From Anaerostipes caccae L1-92 (GTDB taxonomy: Bacteria; Bacillota; Clostridia; Lachnospirales; Lachnospiraceae), in contig NZ_AP023027.1 of NCBI RefSeq assembly GCF_014467075.1, positions 2,049,501-2,113,500 of the forward strand: a stretch of DNA of 64,000 nt, read 5' to 3'. The position numbers and the translations under genes are program-made. The notes below the pieces were generated by a model that searched no databases, was not told the origin of the DNA, and worked only from the letters and a program-made list of their open reading frames with translations. The stretch's first letter is position 1. Each line of letters opens with the position of its first letter. Positions 1 through 9,432 of this stretch are shown piece by piece.

Positions 1-265
1 CGAGAGCATCAATCGCCATAAGCAGAGGGGTATTGGCTGCAGATTGATCAGGGTCATTCAGATCAAAGCCCTGCTTTACCATCCGTCTGATTTCTTCCTT
101 GTTATTATAGAAAATATTGTATTGGACCGTTCCATTTTTATATACAGATTTTTTGGCTGTTTTTTTTCCGGATATATATAGAACACCCGTCAGAAAACAG
201 CCCACCAATAAGACAAACAGCAGGACAGCTGCCAATTTTTTATGTACTGTCGGTATTTTTTTCAT
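1..265 (-). CDS. Membrane-anchored ankyrin-repeat protein (C-terminal part outside window)
   Basis: The gene reads leftwards off the window edge; only about 88 codons are present. The ATG at 265 follows a GAGGTGAT ribosome site. The N-terminus is basic (MKKIPTVHKK), then a hydrophobic segment of about 20 residues (AAVLLFVLLVGCFLTGVLYI) serves as signal anchor or, with its LVGC tetrapeptide, perhaps as a lipoprotein signal. After a spacer the sequence VKQGFDLNDPDQSAANTPLL looks like the start of an ankyrin repeat (G-x-D-x-N-x-x-D ... N-T-P-L). Inference: an extracytoplasmic ankyrin-repeat binding protein. Partner and function cannot be told from this fragment. An upstream TATAAT lies at 287-292 without a clear -35 box. 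Confidence 0.6.
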   Translation of the reverse strand, partial: MKKIPTVHKKLAAVLLFVLLVGCFLTGVLYISGKKTAKKSVYKNGTVQYNIFYNNKEEIRRMVKQGFDLNDPDQSAANTPLLMAIDAL

Positions 266-437
266 AAGAATCACCTCGCAGCTACCATTATATAAAACTC
301 TTTCTGGCTAATTCTTATGAAAATACTTATGATTTTATTATAGTTTGATAAGAAATCGGTTCACCGCAATTCCACCCTGCCTATACTTTCCTGACAATAA
401 TATCATAAAAAGAGCCTGATGTCTGCCCAAAATATGA

Positions 438-467
438 TCAGAAGAAGGCAAGACAGCCTCCTTCTGA
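438..467 (-). terminator. Intrinsic terminator-like hairpin after the CmpB-like gene
   Basis: A 12-bp stem (TCAGAAGAAGGC / GCCTCCTTCTGA, one G-U pair) with a 6-base loop lies just downstream of the minus-strand gene ending at 481. The following minus-strand sequence is only moderately T-rich (TCATATTTT), so termination may be weak. Confidence 0.5.
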
Positions 468-480
468 CTGCTGGAAAGAA

Positions 481-906
481 TCAAAGGATTTTGTAATGAG
501 GTTTTTCTTCATGAAACAGTTTATACCTTAAAAAATCATCCATGACAATCGCCACGCTGGACGCAAAAAACCAGAGCACCGAGTACAAAAGGCAGATCTG
601 CCCTTTAAAATTATATGGCAGATCAGAGTAATCCCAAATATCCCAGCCAAGCCATACGTTAACGATCAGCCCCGTGATCAGCTCAAGCCCTGTGATAATA
701 AACGTAGAGAGAACCATCTGGCTTACAAAGCTCATCTTGATCTTTACACTCTCGTTTAAAAGCCCGATGCACAAAAAACAGGCTCCTCCGCACAGGAACA
801 TCGTATAATGGGAATATCCCCTCACTAAAACTTCCAGGAAGAAATATCCCATCCCGCCCAAAACAAATAAAATTAAATGCTTTTCTATTTTTAATCTTCG
901 TTCCAT
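481..906 (-). CDS. CmpB-like putative ABC-transporter permease (PF06541 type)
   Basis: A 141-residue integral membrane protein with about four hydrophobic segments. I recognise the family by the block LELITGLIVNVWLGWDIWDY followed by SDLPYNFKGQICLLYSVLWF, typical of the small Firmicute membrane proteins annotated as putative ABC-transporter type IV / CmpB. Its molecular function is not established. An upstream ATG at 993 would add 29 residues, but the start at 906 (MERRLKIEK) has a GGGTGA site about 5 bases upstream and gives the usual family length. No ATP-binding partner is adjacent. It is transcribed divergently from argH. Confidence 0.65.
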   Translation of the reverse strand: MERRLKIEKHLILFVLGGMGYFFLEVLVRGYSHYTMFLCGGACFLCIGLLNESVKIKMSFVSQMVLSTFIITGLELITGLIVNVWLGWDIWDYSDLPYNFKGQICLLYSVLWFFASSVAIVMDDFLRYKLFHEEKPHYKIL

Positions 907-1060
907 TCTATTCACCCGTTTTTTAAATATTGTGTGCGATGCCGGGTTTTGATATACGCTCTTTTTCCAATAAAAATATAGTAAATATTGCATTTATAGT
1001 GTAAAATATTATGGTTAGAATTTATCAAAAGACAAAATAATAAGAAATGAGGAAATACAT

Positions 1061-2440
1061 ATGGCACAATTATGGGGTGGCAGGTTCACCAAGGAAACCG
1101 ACCAGCTGGTTTACAACTTCAATGCATCCATCGGATTTGACCAGAAATTTTACCGTCAGGATATCGAGGGCAGCATTGCACACGTTACGATGCTTGAAAG
1201 TATCGGTGTCCTCTCAGCGGCTGAGAGAGACCAGATCGTCGGCGGTTTAAACAGTATCCTCTCAGACATCGAGTCAGGAACCATTGAGATCACAAGTGAG
1301 TATGAAGACATTCACAGTTTTGTGGAAGCCAATTTAATCGACCGCATCGGCGATGCCGGAAAGAAGCTTCACACCGGAAGGAGCCGAAACGATCAGGTGG
1401 CTCTGGACATGAAACTTTATACCAGAGACGAAATCACTTCTCTCAAGGAACTTTTAAAGGATCTTATGGAAAATCTGCATCAGATCATGAAAGACAATCT
1501 TGATACATTTATGCCCGGCTTTACCCATCTGCAAAAGGCACAGCCGGTGACACTTGCCCATCACGCGGGCGCTTATATGGAGATGTTCAAAAGGGACTAC
1601 TCCCGCCTTACCGATATCTATGAGAGAATGAATTACTGTCCGTTAGGTTCCGGAGCACTCGCCGGGACAACCTATCCGCTGGACAGAAAAATGACCGCAG
1701 ATCTTCTGGACTTTTACGGGCCAACCTTAAACAGCATGGATTCTGTTTCCGACCGGGATTATATCATAGAACTATTATCTGCTCTTTCCACTGTTATGAT
1801 GCATTTGAGCCGGTTCAGTGAAGAGATCATTATATGGAACTCCAATGAATACCAGTTTGTGTCCATCGACGATGGCTTCAGTACCGGAAGCAGCATTATG
1901 CCGCAGAAGAAAAACCCGGATATCGCAGAGCTGGTACGCGGAAAGACCGGCCGTGTCTATGCGGCTCTTAATTCCATCCTCACGACTATGAAGGGAATTC
2001 CGCTGGCCTATAACAAAGACATGCAGGAAGATAAAGAATATACTTTCGATGCCATTGATACGGTAAAAGGCTGTTTAAGCCTGTTCACAGGAATGATAAA
2101 GACGATGACGTTTCATAAAGACCGCATGGAAAACAGCGCAAAGAACGGCTTTACCAACGCCACCGATGCAGCGGATTATCTGGTAAACCACGGAGTTCCT
2201 TTCCGGGACGCTCACGGTATCGTAGGTCAGCTGGTGCTTTTATGTATTGAAAAAGGCATTTCCCTAGATGAGCTCTCTCTTGAGGAATATCAGGAGATCA
2301 GCCCTGCCTTTGCGGAAGATATTTATGATGCGATCAGCATGAAGACCTGCGTAGAAAAGCGAAATACCATCGGAGCTCCGGGACAGGATGCGATGAAAAA
2401 AGTAATCAAAATAAACGAAGCATATTTAAAGGAATTGTAA
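1061..2440 (+). CDS. argH: Argininosuccinate lyase
   Basis: 459 residues, the normal family length. It splits argininosuccinate into arginine and fumarate, the last step of arginine synthesis, as a cytoplasmic homotetramer. Visible family features: N-terminal LWGGRF, HTGRSRNDQ near residue 105, the FTHLQ/AQP block near 160, and the fumarase/lyase-superfamily signature GSSIMPQKKNPD near residue 276, which holds the catalytic serine loop. GAGG precedes the ATG. No other arg gene is nearby. The stop codon abuts the ATG of the next gene (TAAATG), so the following lipoprotein and methyltransferase probably share its transcript. Confidence 0.95.
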   Translation: MAQLWGGRFTKETDQLVYNFNASIGFDQKFYRQDIEGSIAHVTMLESIGVLSAAERDQIVGGLNSILSDIESGTIEITSEYEDIHSFVEANLIDRIGDAGKKLHTGRSRNDQVALDMKLYTRDEITSLKELLKDLMENLHQIMKDNLDTFMPGFTHLQKAQPVTLAHHAGAYMEMFKRDYSRLTDIYERMNYCPLGSGALAGTTYPLDRKMTADLLDFYGPTLNSMDSVSDRDYIIELLSALSTVMMHLSRFSEEIIIWNSNEYQFVSIDDGFSTGSSIMPQKKNPDIAELVRGKTGRVYAALNSILTTMKGIPLAYNKDMQEDKEYTFDAIDTVKGCLSLFTGMIKTMTFHKDRMENSAKNGFTNATDAADYLVNHGVPFRDAHGIVGQLVLLCIEKGISLDELSLEEYQEISPAFAEDIYDAISMKTCVEKRNTIGAPGQDAMKKVIKINEAYLKEL

Positions 2441-4174
2441 ATGAAAAAGAAATGTTTGCTGTCTCTTATGCTGTTCTCTCTCATTTTTTTGTGGGGATGC
2501 GGACTCGAGCTGAACAGCCGCATGGAACTGAATAAAGATTTTTCCGGACACAGGCTCATGACCTGTACGGTCAGTTCTGCCGATCTGGCAAGATATTTTT
2601 CCGGTTCCAAAAAAGATTTAGACAAGGTCATACGGGATGCCTGCCCGAAAGCCCTTGTCTATAAGCAGACCACGGAAAAAGACGACACGGTCTACACCTT
2701 CCGCATGGACTTTTCTTCCCTGAAAGATTACAGAAAAAAAGTCGAGTCCCTGCTGAATTTTGCCCCGGAGATCAGTTACAGCTATGCAGATTCTCCGTTT
2801 GCAAAGGGACTTCGCTATTCAGAAAATTTCTCCACGAAAGATCTGATGTCCTGGCTCTATACAGCTCTCTATGAGAAGGGGTATGTGGATCAGAAATCTG
2901 TCAATGACCTGTGGAACCTGAAGAGCACAGAATTTACGTTCGCAGGAAAAAAATACGAGACAGATGAAAAGATCAGCATTGATGAAATGACTTATGTACC
3001 TGTCACATCCATTGATATCAAAACCCGGGAGACAAGCAGCAGAAAACTCAAAAGGACGATTTCCTTCAGGCTGCCGAAAGAAACCCTGGAAAAACATTCA
3101 TCTGCCGTCAACAGCTATTTTTCCGGCTCCTCTTATAAGAAAAGCTGGAAAAATGAAAAAGACGGAAAAACCCTGATCATCACCTTTACCAAAGATAATT
3201 TTTCCGATCTGTGCGCCGTCACACGAAAGGTGCTTCACACATCAGATACGAGAGGCACATACCGGGTAGAGACAAAGAGCGGCAGCCCCTTTGAATTCCT
3301 CCTGGACTATGAAGAGACATTAGATTTTAAAAACTTTGCAGACGAATCCGGAAAAGTCCCCGTCACCTACACTCATATTTCCAACGCCGCCTATTCCGGC
3401 AGCGGCGAACAGACTCTGATCGACGGAAAAACAGGCAAAAAGAAAGTAAATTTCTCATCTTCCTTTGGACAGCCGGTGAGAAAGTATGAGATTGCGGAAG
3501 TTTACAAAAATAAAAATGATATCCGAAGAAGTTTCAGCTTTATTTTCTCTTCTGTCTGTAACAAACGGGAACTTGCTAAACTCAAAGAAGCCTTTATGGG
3601 CAGTACTGTCTCCAATGTTTCACTGGACAAAGAGGATGACTACCGCCTCTCTTTCACACAGAAAGGCACCGTAGACCAATGCGATGCAGATTTGAAAAAG
3701 ATCTGGAAGGGCAGTTCTTCTTCCTATGAGACCAAGAAGACCCTTTTCCGCGGACAGACATCCGGCTATACCGGAAAATTCAGACTGCATCTGAACAATA
3801 AGAAAGCCAAAGGCACTTTCACTTTTGCCTCCGTGAGCAAAGATTCCTCTGTTGATATTTCTGTGACCGCAGATCATTCCAAAAACATTAAAATGGCACA
3901 GAACGTAGCGGATAAACCGATCTCCGCCCTGATGGAGGGAGACGAGGCAATAGCTTCTATTCATAAGGTAGAACTCACAGGCGATTCTTTTACTGTAAAC
4001 TATGAAGGAAGCACTTCGGGTCATTTCTTATTAAATGCACTGAAATTCCTCCTGCCCCTAGTCCTTCTGCTCGTTGCCGGAATCCTTGTGTATGTCAAAC
4101 AAAATTCGGTCCTCTATTGGCTGAAGAGAACAAAGGAAAAGATTCAGGAACAGCTAAAGAAATTTCAGAGGTGA
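2441..4174 (+). CDS. Lipoprotein with C-terminal transmembrane anchor, function unknown
   Basis: 577 residues. The N-terminus is a lipoprotein signal: MKKK, a hydrophobic stretch, then lipobox FLWGC with Cys near residue 20. Most of the protein is a hydrophilic, beta-rich extracytoplasmic region. Close to the C-terminus one transmembrane helix (LKFLLPLVLLLVAGILVYV) precedes a short basic tail, so it is anchored at both ends. The opening after the lipid Cys (polar strand with a SGH turn) recalls LppM-type domains, but I cannot assign a family. It starts immediately after argH and has no separate ribosome site, suggesting translational coupling. I propose no role. Confidence 0.7.
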   Translation: MKKKCLLSLMLFSLIFLWGCGLELNSRMELNKDFSGHRLMTCTVSSADLARYFSGSKKDLDKVIRDACPKALVYKQTTEKDDTVYTFRMDFSSLKDYRKKVESLLNFAPEISYSYADSPFAKGLRYSENFSTKDLMSWLYTALYEKGYVDQKSVNDLWNLKSTEFTFAGKKYETDEKISIDEMTYVPVTSIDIKTRETSSRKLKRTISFRLPKETLEKHSSAVNSYFSGSSYKKSWKNEKDGKTLIITFTKDNFSDLCAVTRKVLHTSDTRGTYRVETKSGSPFEFLLDYEETLDFKNFADESGKVPVTYTHISNAAYSGSGEQTLIDGKTGKKKVNFSSSFGQPVRKYEIAEVYKNKNDIRRSFSFIFSSVCNKRELAKLKEAFMGSTVSNVSLDKEDDYRLSFTQKGTVDQCDADLKKIWKGSSSSYETKKTLFRGQTSGYTGKFRLHLNNKKAKGTFTFASVSKDSSVDISVTADHSKNIKMAQNVADKPISALMEGDEAIASIHKVELTGDSFTVNYEGSTSGHFLLNALKFLLPLVLLLVAGILVYVKQNSVLYWLKRTKEKIQEQLKKFQR

Positions 4175-4181
4175 AGATACA

Positions 4182-4958
4182 GTGAAACGTGATTCATATG
4201 AGAGCATAGAACGTACAAAAAAAGGATTTGAAGAAAGTTTTAAGTCAGGAACCTTTTACAATGAACAGACTCAGGACCAAAATCATCTGGAGTTGATCCT
4301 AAATTTCCTGAATATAAGCCCTGGAATGAATGTTCTTGATCTCGGCACAGGGACAGGCTATCTGGCTTTTCCCATTGCCGGGAAATATCCGGAAGCCGAA
4401 GTTACCGGACTGGACATCGTGGAAAACGCATTGAATCATAACAGAAAAAGGTCTGAAACCGAGGGCTTAAGAAATCTGATTTTTTTAAGTTATGACGGTC
4501 TTGCCTTCCCTTTTGCCGATGAGACATTTGATCTGGTTATTACCCGGTACGCTCTGCATCATTTTCCGCAAATCGCCGATACTTTCCATGAAATCAACAG
4601 GGTATTGAAACCAAACGGAAAATTATTTCTTGCCGATCCCGCTCCGAATGATAATGATGACAAACGGTTTGTGGATGCATATATGCAGATGAAAAAAGAC
4701 GGACATATCAAGTTCTATACAAAAGAGGAGTGGCTTAAACTCGGCGAATTGACAGGATTACAGTTTGCAGACAGCTTTGAAACCCAAATACGGTTTCCTA
4801 AGAAAAAGGAGAATGCTCCGGAGTTTGATGAAATAATACACCGGTTCGATCAGCAGGTCATTGCCGGATACGATATCGAAATCACAGAAAGTGAAATCTG
4901 GATCACTGAGAAAGTAAACAATCTTTTGTTTCAAAAAAGAAATGGAGAAAATCTGTAA
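4182..4958 (+). CDS. Class I SAM-dependent methyltransferase
   Basis: 258 residues from a GTG start 7 bases after the previous stop, with AGAGGTGAAG as ribosome site. Motif I is VLDLGTGTGYLAFPIAGKYP (about residues 51-70), followed by the acidic post-I residue in VTGLDIVENA, motif II FDLVITRYALHHF and the post-motif LKPNGKLFLADP. This is the Methyltransf_11/UbiE-like fold. The substrate cannot be deduced; small-molecule methylation is the usual role of this group. It is last in the argH transcript and ends inside an 18-bp terminator stem. Confidence 0.8.
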   Translation: MKRDSYESIERTKKGFEESFKSGTFYNEQTQDQNHLELILNFLNISPGMNVLDLGTGTGYLAFPIAGKYPEAEVTGLDIVENALNHNRKRSETEGLRNLIFLSYDGLAFPFADETFDLVITRYALHHFPQIADTFHEINRVLKPNGKLFLADPAPNDNDDKRFVDAYMQMKKDGHIKFYTKEEWLKLGELTGLQFADSFETQIRFPKKKENAPEFDEIIHRFDQQVIAGYDIEITESEIWITEKVNNLLFQKRNGENL

Positions 4959-4982
4959 ACCGCAGATTTTCTCCATTTCTTA
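4938..4982. terminator. Bidirectional terminator between methyltransferase and mscS
   Basis: A perfect 18-bp inverted repeat (4938-4955 with 4963-4980) has a 7-base loop that contains the methyltransferase stop codon. On the minus strand the stem is followed by six T residues, serving mscS; on the plus strand the T-run is short. It separates two convergent genes. Confidence 0.85.
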
Positions 4983-4997
4983 TGGATATTTTCGTCC

Positions 4998-5858
4998 CTA
5001 TACTGTAGCCTGTTCCCGATCTGTTCCCTTTATTTCCGTAACATTGACATCCAGTTTATTGTAAGGTATTTCAATGCCTTCCCGGTCAAATGCATCTTTG
5101 ATATGCTCCAGCAAAGACCACTTAGTGGAAACATACACCTCCGTAGATACCCATGCCCTCAGCCCCATGATCACGGAACTGTCGGCCAGATCACTGACAA
5201 ATACCTGAATATTTTCATCCTGGGTCATATGCTCTTTTTTCGCCACACCGAGCATCGTCTCTTTTACTTTCTGTATATCGCTGTCATAGGCAATCCCAAT
5301 CTTCAAATCAATCAGTCTGCTGTCCTGCTTTGTGTTATTAATCAAATTGCTGTTGCTCAGTGTTCCGTTTGGGATCACGATGACCCGATTGTCCACGGTC
5401 TTGAGCTTTGTGTAGAAAATGTCCATGGATGCCACTTCACCTTCACAGCCTGTGCCGTCCACCACAATATAATCTCCCACCTGGAACGGTTTCAGGATCA
5501 GCAGAAGAACTCCTCCTGCAATATTGGAGAGACTCCCCTGCAGGGCCAGACCTACGGCAACACCGGCTGATCCGAACAGAGCCACAATAGATGTTCCCTT
5601 CACTCCCAGACGCTCTACTGCCATGAATATGACAATGCACCTCAGGGCAATTTTCAGGAAGGAACAGCTGAAGGTTACAACTCCGAGATCTACTTTCCGC
5701 TTCTCCATTCCTTTCCGAAACAGAGAAACCAGCCATTTGCTCAGCTTAAACCCGACACCGACAATGATCAGTGCCACCAATATATTCAGTGCAAAATCTA
5801 AAATCTGATCTGTATAATGATTCAATACGACATTCCAATTCACGCTTGATGCTATCAT
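4998..5858 (-). CDS. mscS: Small-conductance mechanosensitive channel (MscS family)
   Basis: 286 residues, the same length as classical MscS. It releases osmolytes on hypo-osmotic shock as a heptameric inner-membrane channel. Three hydrophobic segments lie in the first 130 residues. The pore helix is the Gly/Ala-rich VALFGSAGVAVGLALQGSLS, continuing into the conserved NIAGGVLLL; then the beta domain opens with PFQVGDYIVVDG and VxxIxxxxT-like elements, ending in VIPNGTLSNS. The start has AGGAGAAG upstream. It is a single gene between two terminators. Confidence 0.92.
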   Translation of the reverse strand: MIASSVNWNVVLNHYTDQILDFALNILVALIIVGVGFKLSKWLVSLFRKGMEKRKVDLGVVTFSCSFLKIALRCIVIFMAVERLGVKGTSIVALFGSAGVAVGLALQGSLSNIAGGVLLLILKPFQVGDYIVVDGTGCEGEVASMDIFYTKLKTVDNRVIVIPNGTLSNSNLINNTKQDSRLIDLKIGIAYDSDIQKVKETMLGVAKKEHMTQDENIQVFVSDLADSSVIMGLRAWVSTEVYVSTKWSLLEHIKDAFDREGIEIPYNKLDVNVTEIKGTDREQATV

Positions 5859-5917
5859 CTTATGTTCTTCTCCTGTTATTTATAAGTATTTTTTATATCT
5901 TCGGCTTTAAAACAGAA

Positions 5918-5938
5918 GAAACACGCAGTGCGTGTTTC
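5918..5938 (-). terminator. Terminator of the CHAP/Big2 gene
   Basis: A perfect 9-bp stem GAAACACGC / GCGTGTTTC with a 3-base loop lies 10 bases past the minus-strand stop at 5949. The T-rich sequence TTCTGTTTT follows on the minus strand. Confidence 0.75.
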
Positions 5939-5948
5939 CCTATGTACT

Positions 5949-6989
5949 CTATTTTACGGTAACTTTGCATGTTTTCTTCGTGGATGTACCCGGAATCCAT
6001 GCGGTTATCGTTGCCTTTCCTTTTTTCTTCTTTTTGACAACTCCCTTGGAAGAGACTGTGGCGATCTTTTTATTGCTTGTCTTATACTTCAGTTTGTCCT
6101 TGGACCGTTTATTATAAATGACACCTTTCAAAGGATATTTTTTTACTTTCATCAGTGTCAGCCTGCTGGCGTTCAGCTTTATGATTCTGGAACCAAGGGA
6201 TACTTTGACCTTGCACTTCTTTGAAAGGCTGGTTCCATTGACTTTAACCGTTACATAGCATGTGCCCGTTTTGACTCCGGTTATCACTCCTTTTGAGGAG
6301 ACTGTGGCAATCTTTTTATTGGAAGAAGAGAATATCAATTTATCTCCGCTCCTCTTATTGCCGATCGTTGCCTTCAGGGCTGCAGTAGCTCTGGTTTTGA
6401 CCGAAAGGCTTGTCTTGTTAATACTCAATGTCCTTGGTTTGGACGTAGATGATGCCACCGGACTGCTGCCGTTTGACACTTCCCTGCCGCTTTTGTCATA
6501 GTAACGGAAATACTTCATCTCACCCTTTGATACGACTCTGTCCGCCTTGGCATAGGTCCTGCCTTTTTCCTGCCACTTCCAGTTCTGCTCAAGCAATGTG
6601 ACATTGTTTCCGGAAACATTCTGAACAATAGCCCAGTGTGTGCCTGCCGATGCGATATCTCCCACCTTTGGTGAAGAAACCTTTTTGAACTTACCGCCTT
6701 TTTCATACTCCTCCGGCGTTGCTCCGGAAAAAAGATTGTACGGTGTAAATCCATATCTGGCCTGATAATATTTCTTAACCAGGGCCGCACAGGAATAAGT
6801 CTTGTCATTTCCGTCCCACTTTCCCGGACGGTAAACCGCGTTCACTCCCTGAAACTCATCGACGACCTGTCCTGTCTTTTTTACTTCTACAACTGTCATG
6901 GCGGCCTTTAATTTCCCTCCTGCCGGAAAAGCAACTGCCAGACCCAGTACCAGTCCTAAAATCCCCCATCTTATCCTTTTCTTACTCAT
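5949..6989 (-). CDS. Secreted CHAP-domain protein with two Big2 Ig-like repeats
   Basis: 346 residues from the ATG at 6989, which has GGGAGA upstream; a longer in-frame ORF lacks a ribosome site. MSKKRIRWG plus a hydrophobic core is a signal peptide. Residues about 45-175 look like a CHAP/cysteine peptidase domain: YSCAALVKKYY carries the candidate Cys, GTHWAIVQNV the candidate His, then LLEQNW. Two bacterial Ig-like group 2 repeats follow (about 195-270 and 272-346), each with SNKKIATVSSKGV. Likely cell-wall amidase or endopeptidase activity with surface-binding repeats; the catalytic assignment is inferred from motif spacing. The mature protein is strongly basic. Confidence 0.75.
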   Translation of the reverse strand: MSKKRIRWGILGLVLGLAVAFPAGGKLKAAMTVVEVKKTGQVVDEFQGVNAVYRPGKWDGNDKTYSCAALVKKYYQARYGFTPYNLFSGATPEEYEKGGKFKKVSSPKVGDIASAGTHWAIVQNVSGNNVTLLEQNWKWQEKGRTYAKADRVVSKGEMKYFRYYDKSGREVSNGSSPVASSTSKPRTLSINKTSLSVKTRATAALKATIGNKRSGDKLIFSSSNKKIATVSSKGVITGVKTGTCYVTVKVNGTSLSKKCKVKVSLGSRIIKLNASRLTLMKVKKYPLKGVIYNKRSKDKLKYKTSNKKIATVSSKGVVKKKKKGKATITAWIPGTSTKKTCKVTVK

Positions 6990-7110
6990 CTGTCTCTCCC
7001 TTTGTCTCCGTAAAATGTTTTTACATTGAAACAATCTTATTATAATATAAATTGTGAACAAATACAATTGTTTTTGTAACATTTGTAACATCTCTGCCGA
7101 GGTAATTTGT

Positions 7111-7150
7111 GGAAGAAAAAACCAGCCATTAAACTGTTTAATGGCTGGTT
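7111..7150 (-). terminator. Terminator of the amino-acid biosynthesis operon (after asd)
   Basis: A perfect 14-bp stem (AACCAGCCATTAAA, 7120-7133, with 7137-7150) and 3-base loop are followed on the minus strand by TTTTTCTTCC. It lies 12 bases past the asd stop. Confidence 0.9.
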
Positions 7151-7162
7151 CGTTACATCTTT

Positions 7163-8248
7163 TTATTTTTTTGCAATGAATCCCTTGGCTTTCAAAGTCT
7201 CTGCACAGAGAACCGCTCCGCCGGCCGCTCCGCGGACCGTATTGTGGGATAATCCTACAAATTTATAGTCATAGACGGTATCTTCTCTGAGACGTCCGAT
7301 GGATACGCCCATTCCGTTCTCATAGTCCACGTCCATGCTTACCTGAGGGCGGTTGTCATCCTCTAAATACTGGATCATCTGTTTCGGCGCACTCGGAAGA
7401 CTTAATTCCTGAGGAATCCCCTTAAATGTTACAAGCTTTTCAATCAGCTGTTCTTTTGTAGGGTTCTTCTTAAACTTCACAAATACTGCCGCAGTATGCC
7501 CGTTTAATACCGGAACACGGATGCACTGGGTCGTAATGACCGGAGACTCTGCCTTTACTATCTCTCCATTTTCGATGTGCCCCCAGAGACGAAGCGGCTC
7601 CTGCTCACTCTTCTCTTCTTCTCCGCCGATGAACGGGATGATATTACCAACCATCTCAGGCCAGTCTGTAAAATTCTTTCCTGCCCCGGAAATCGCCTGA
7701 TATGTAGTTGCTACCACTTCATACGGCTCAAATTCCTTCCATGCGGTGAGGACCGGTGCATAGCTCTGGATCGAACAGTTCGGCTTTACGGCAACAAAAC
7801 CTCTCTTTGTGCCGAGACGTTTCTTCTGGCTTTCAATGACATCAAAATGTTCCGGATTGATTTCCGGCACAACCATCGGTACGTCCGGCGTCCAGCGGTG
7901 TGCACTGTTATTGGAAACTACCGGTGTCTCCGTCTTCGCATAGTCTTCTTCGATCTTCTTGATCTCTTCTTTTGACATATCCACCGCACTGAAAACAAAG
8001 TCTACTTCAGATGCTACTTCTTCCACTTCGTTTACATTTTTTACAATAAGCTTCTTCACTGCCTCCGGCATCGGGGTGTCCATTTTCCAGCGCCCGCCTA
8101 CTGCCTCTTCATAAGATTTTCCGGCAGATCTCGGACTGGCTGCCAGCGTAGTCACCTCAAACCAGGGATGATTCTCCAGAAGGGAAATAAATCTCTGACC
8201 TACCATTCCGGTAGCGCCAAGAATTCCGACTCTTAATTTTTCACTCAT
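7163..8248 (-). CDS. asd: Aspartate-semialdehyde dehydrogenase
   Basis: 361 residues from ATG 8248 (AGAGGTG site); an upstream GTG at 8257 overlaps that site and is unlikely. It reduces aspartyl phosphate to aspartate semialdehyde with NADPH, the branch point to lysine/diaminopimelate, threonine and methionine. NADP motif GILGATGMVGQRF at the N-terminus; catalytic Cys in KPNCSIQSY; C-terminal GAAGGAVLCAE. The length and the motif spacing fit the archaeal/fungal-type ASADH subgroup rather than the enterobacterial type. It is last in the operon, 11 bases after serA. Confidence 0.93.
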   Translation of the reverse strand: MSEKLRVGILGATGMVGQRFISLLENHPWFEVTTLAASPRSAGKSYEEAVGGRWKMDTPMPEAVKKLIVKNVNEVEEVASEVDFVFSAVDMSKEEIKKIEEDYAKTETPVVSNNSAHRWTPDVPMVVPEINPEHFDVIESQKKRLGTKRGFVAVKPNCSIQSYAPVLTAWKEFEPYEVVATTYQAISGAGKNFTDWPEMVGNIIPFIGGEEEKSEQEPLRLWGHIENGEIVKAESPVITTQCIRVPVLNGHTAAVFVKFKKNPTKEQLIEKLVTFKGIPQELSLPSAPKQMIQYLEDDNRPQVSMDVDYENGMGVSIGRLREDTVYDYKFVGLSHNTVRGAAGGAVLCAETLKAKGFIAKK

Positions 8249-8259
8249 ATTTTTCACCT

Positions 8260-9420
8260 CTATAATACTCTTAAACGAATGACACCATCGATCTGTTTCA
8301 TTTTTGAAAGCACTTTCTCTGAAGGACGCTTCTCCACATCAAAGATAGAATATGCATAATCTTTTTTGGACTTGTTGAGCATGTTTTCAATATTATATCC
8401 TTCTTCTGCCAGAGCTGATGTAAGCTGTCCGATCATGTTCGGAAGGTTTTTGTGATGAACCGTAATCCTGCATTCTGCCTCGATGTCTCCCAAATCACAG
8501 TTTGGATAGTTAACAGAATTTACAATGTTTCCTTTTTCCAGATAGTTCATCAGCTGATCGACTGCCATCTCCGCACAGTTTTCTTCAGATTCTTCTGTGG
8601 AAGCTCCGAGATGAGGGATCGTAATCACGCCGTCTGCCGCTGCTACTGCCGGATTCGGGAAGTCTGTCACATAATGTTTAATCTTCTTGGATGCGAGTCC
8701 GTCCAGTACCGCCTGATCGTCCACCAGCTCACCTCTTGCAAAGTTTAAGATGGTCGCTCCGTCTTTCATCTTCTGGACAGCTTCTTTTCCAATCATTCCC
8801 TTTGTGCTCTCCATATACGGAACATGGATGGTCAGAAAATCACATTTCTCATAGATTTCGTCTAAGGAACTGCTGTGGTTTACCATTCTTGACAGACTCC
8901 ATGCAGAACGTACAGATACATACGGATCATATCCGTAGACATTCATGCCGAGACGATTGCAGATATTTGCAACCAGAACACCGATGGCTCCGAGCCCGAT
9001 GACACCGATGCTCTTTCCTTTCAGCTCATTTCCTGCAAATTCTTTCTTCTTCTTCTCGATCATCTTTGCAAGATCTGCCTCTTTTGCATTCTCTTTTACC
9101 CAGTTCACACCGCCGATGATGTCCCTGGAAGCCAAAAGAAGCCCTGCAACTACTAATTCTTTCACACCATTTGCATTGGCACCCGGCGTATTAAAAACGG
9201 TGATTCCTTTTTCAGCATATTCATTCAGCGGAATATTGTTGACTCCCGCTCCCGCACGTGCCACTGCAAGCATAGAATCCGGCACTTCCAGATCATGCAT
9301 AGATGCACTGCGGACTAAAACTGCATCGGCAGCGTTTAAATCGTCGATTACCTCAAACTCGCTTGTAAATAAATCCAAACCGCGGTTTGAAATAGGGTTT
9401 AAGCATTTTACTGTATACAT
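8260..9420 (-). CDS. serA: D-3-phosphoglycerate dehydrogenase
   Basis: 386 residues from ATG 9420, with AAGGAGTG 8 bases upstream. It oxidises 3-phosphoglycerate to phosphohydroxypyruvate, the first step of serine synthesis. The NAD-binding core shows GVIGLGAIGVLVAN; the active-site Arg is in NFARGELVD and the His in HLGAST. The C-terminal 75 residues form an ACT domain (RITVHHKNLPNMIGQLTSAL), the usual site of serine feedback. This is the short form without the intervening domain. It follows serC by 12 bases, so the two serine enzymes are co-expressed. Confidence 0.95.
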   Translation of the reverse strand: MYTVKCLNPISNRGLDLFTSEFEVIDDLNAADAVLVRSASMHDLEVPDSMLAVARAGAGVNNIPLNEYAEKGITVFNTPGANANGVKELVVAGLLLASRDIIGGVNWVKENAKEADLAKMIEKKKKEFAGNELKGKSIGVIGLGAIGVLVANICNRLGMNVYGYDPYVSVRSAWSLSRMVNHSSSLDEIYEKCDFLTIHVPYMESTKGMIGKEAVQKMKDGATILNFARGELVDDQAVLDGLASKKIKHYVTDFPNPAVAAADGVITIPHLGASTEESEENCAEMAVDQLMNYLEKGNIVNSVNYPNCDLGDIEAECRITVHHKNLPNMIGQLTSALAEEGYNIENMLNKSKKDYAYSIFDVEKRPSEKVLSKMKQIDGVIRLRVL

Positions 9421-9432
9421 TTTCAACACTCC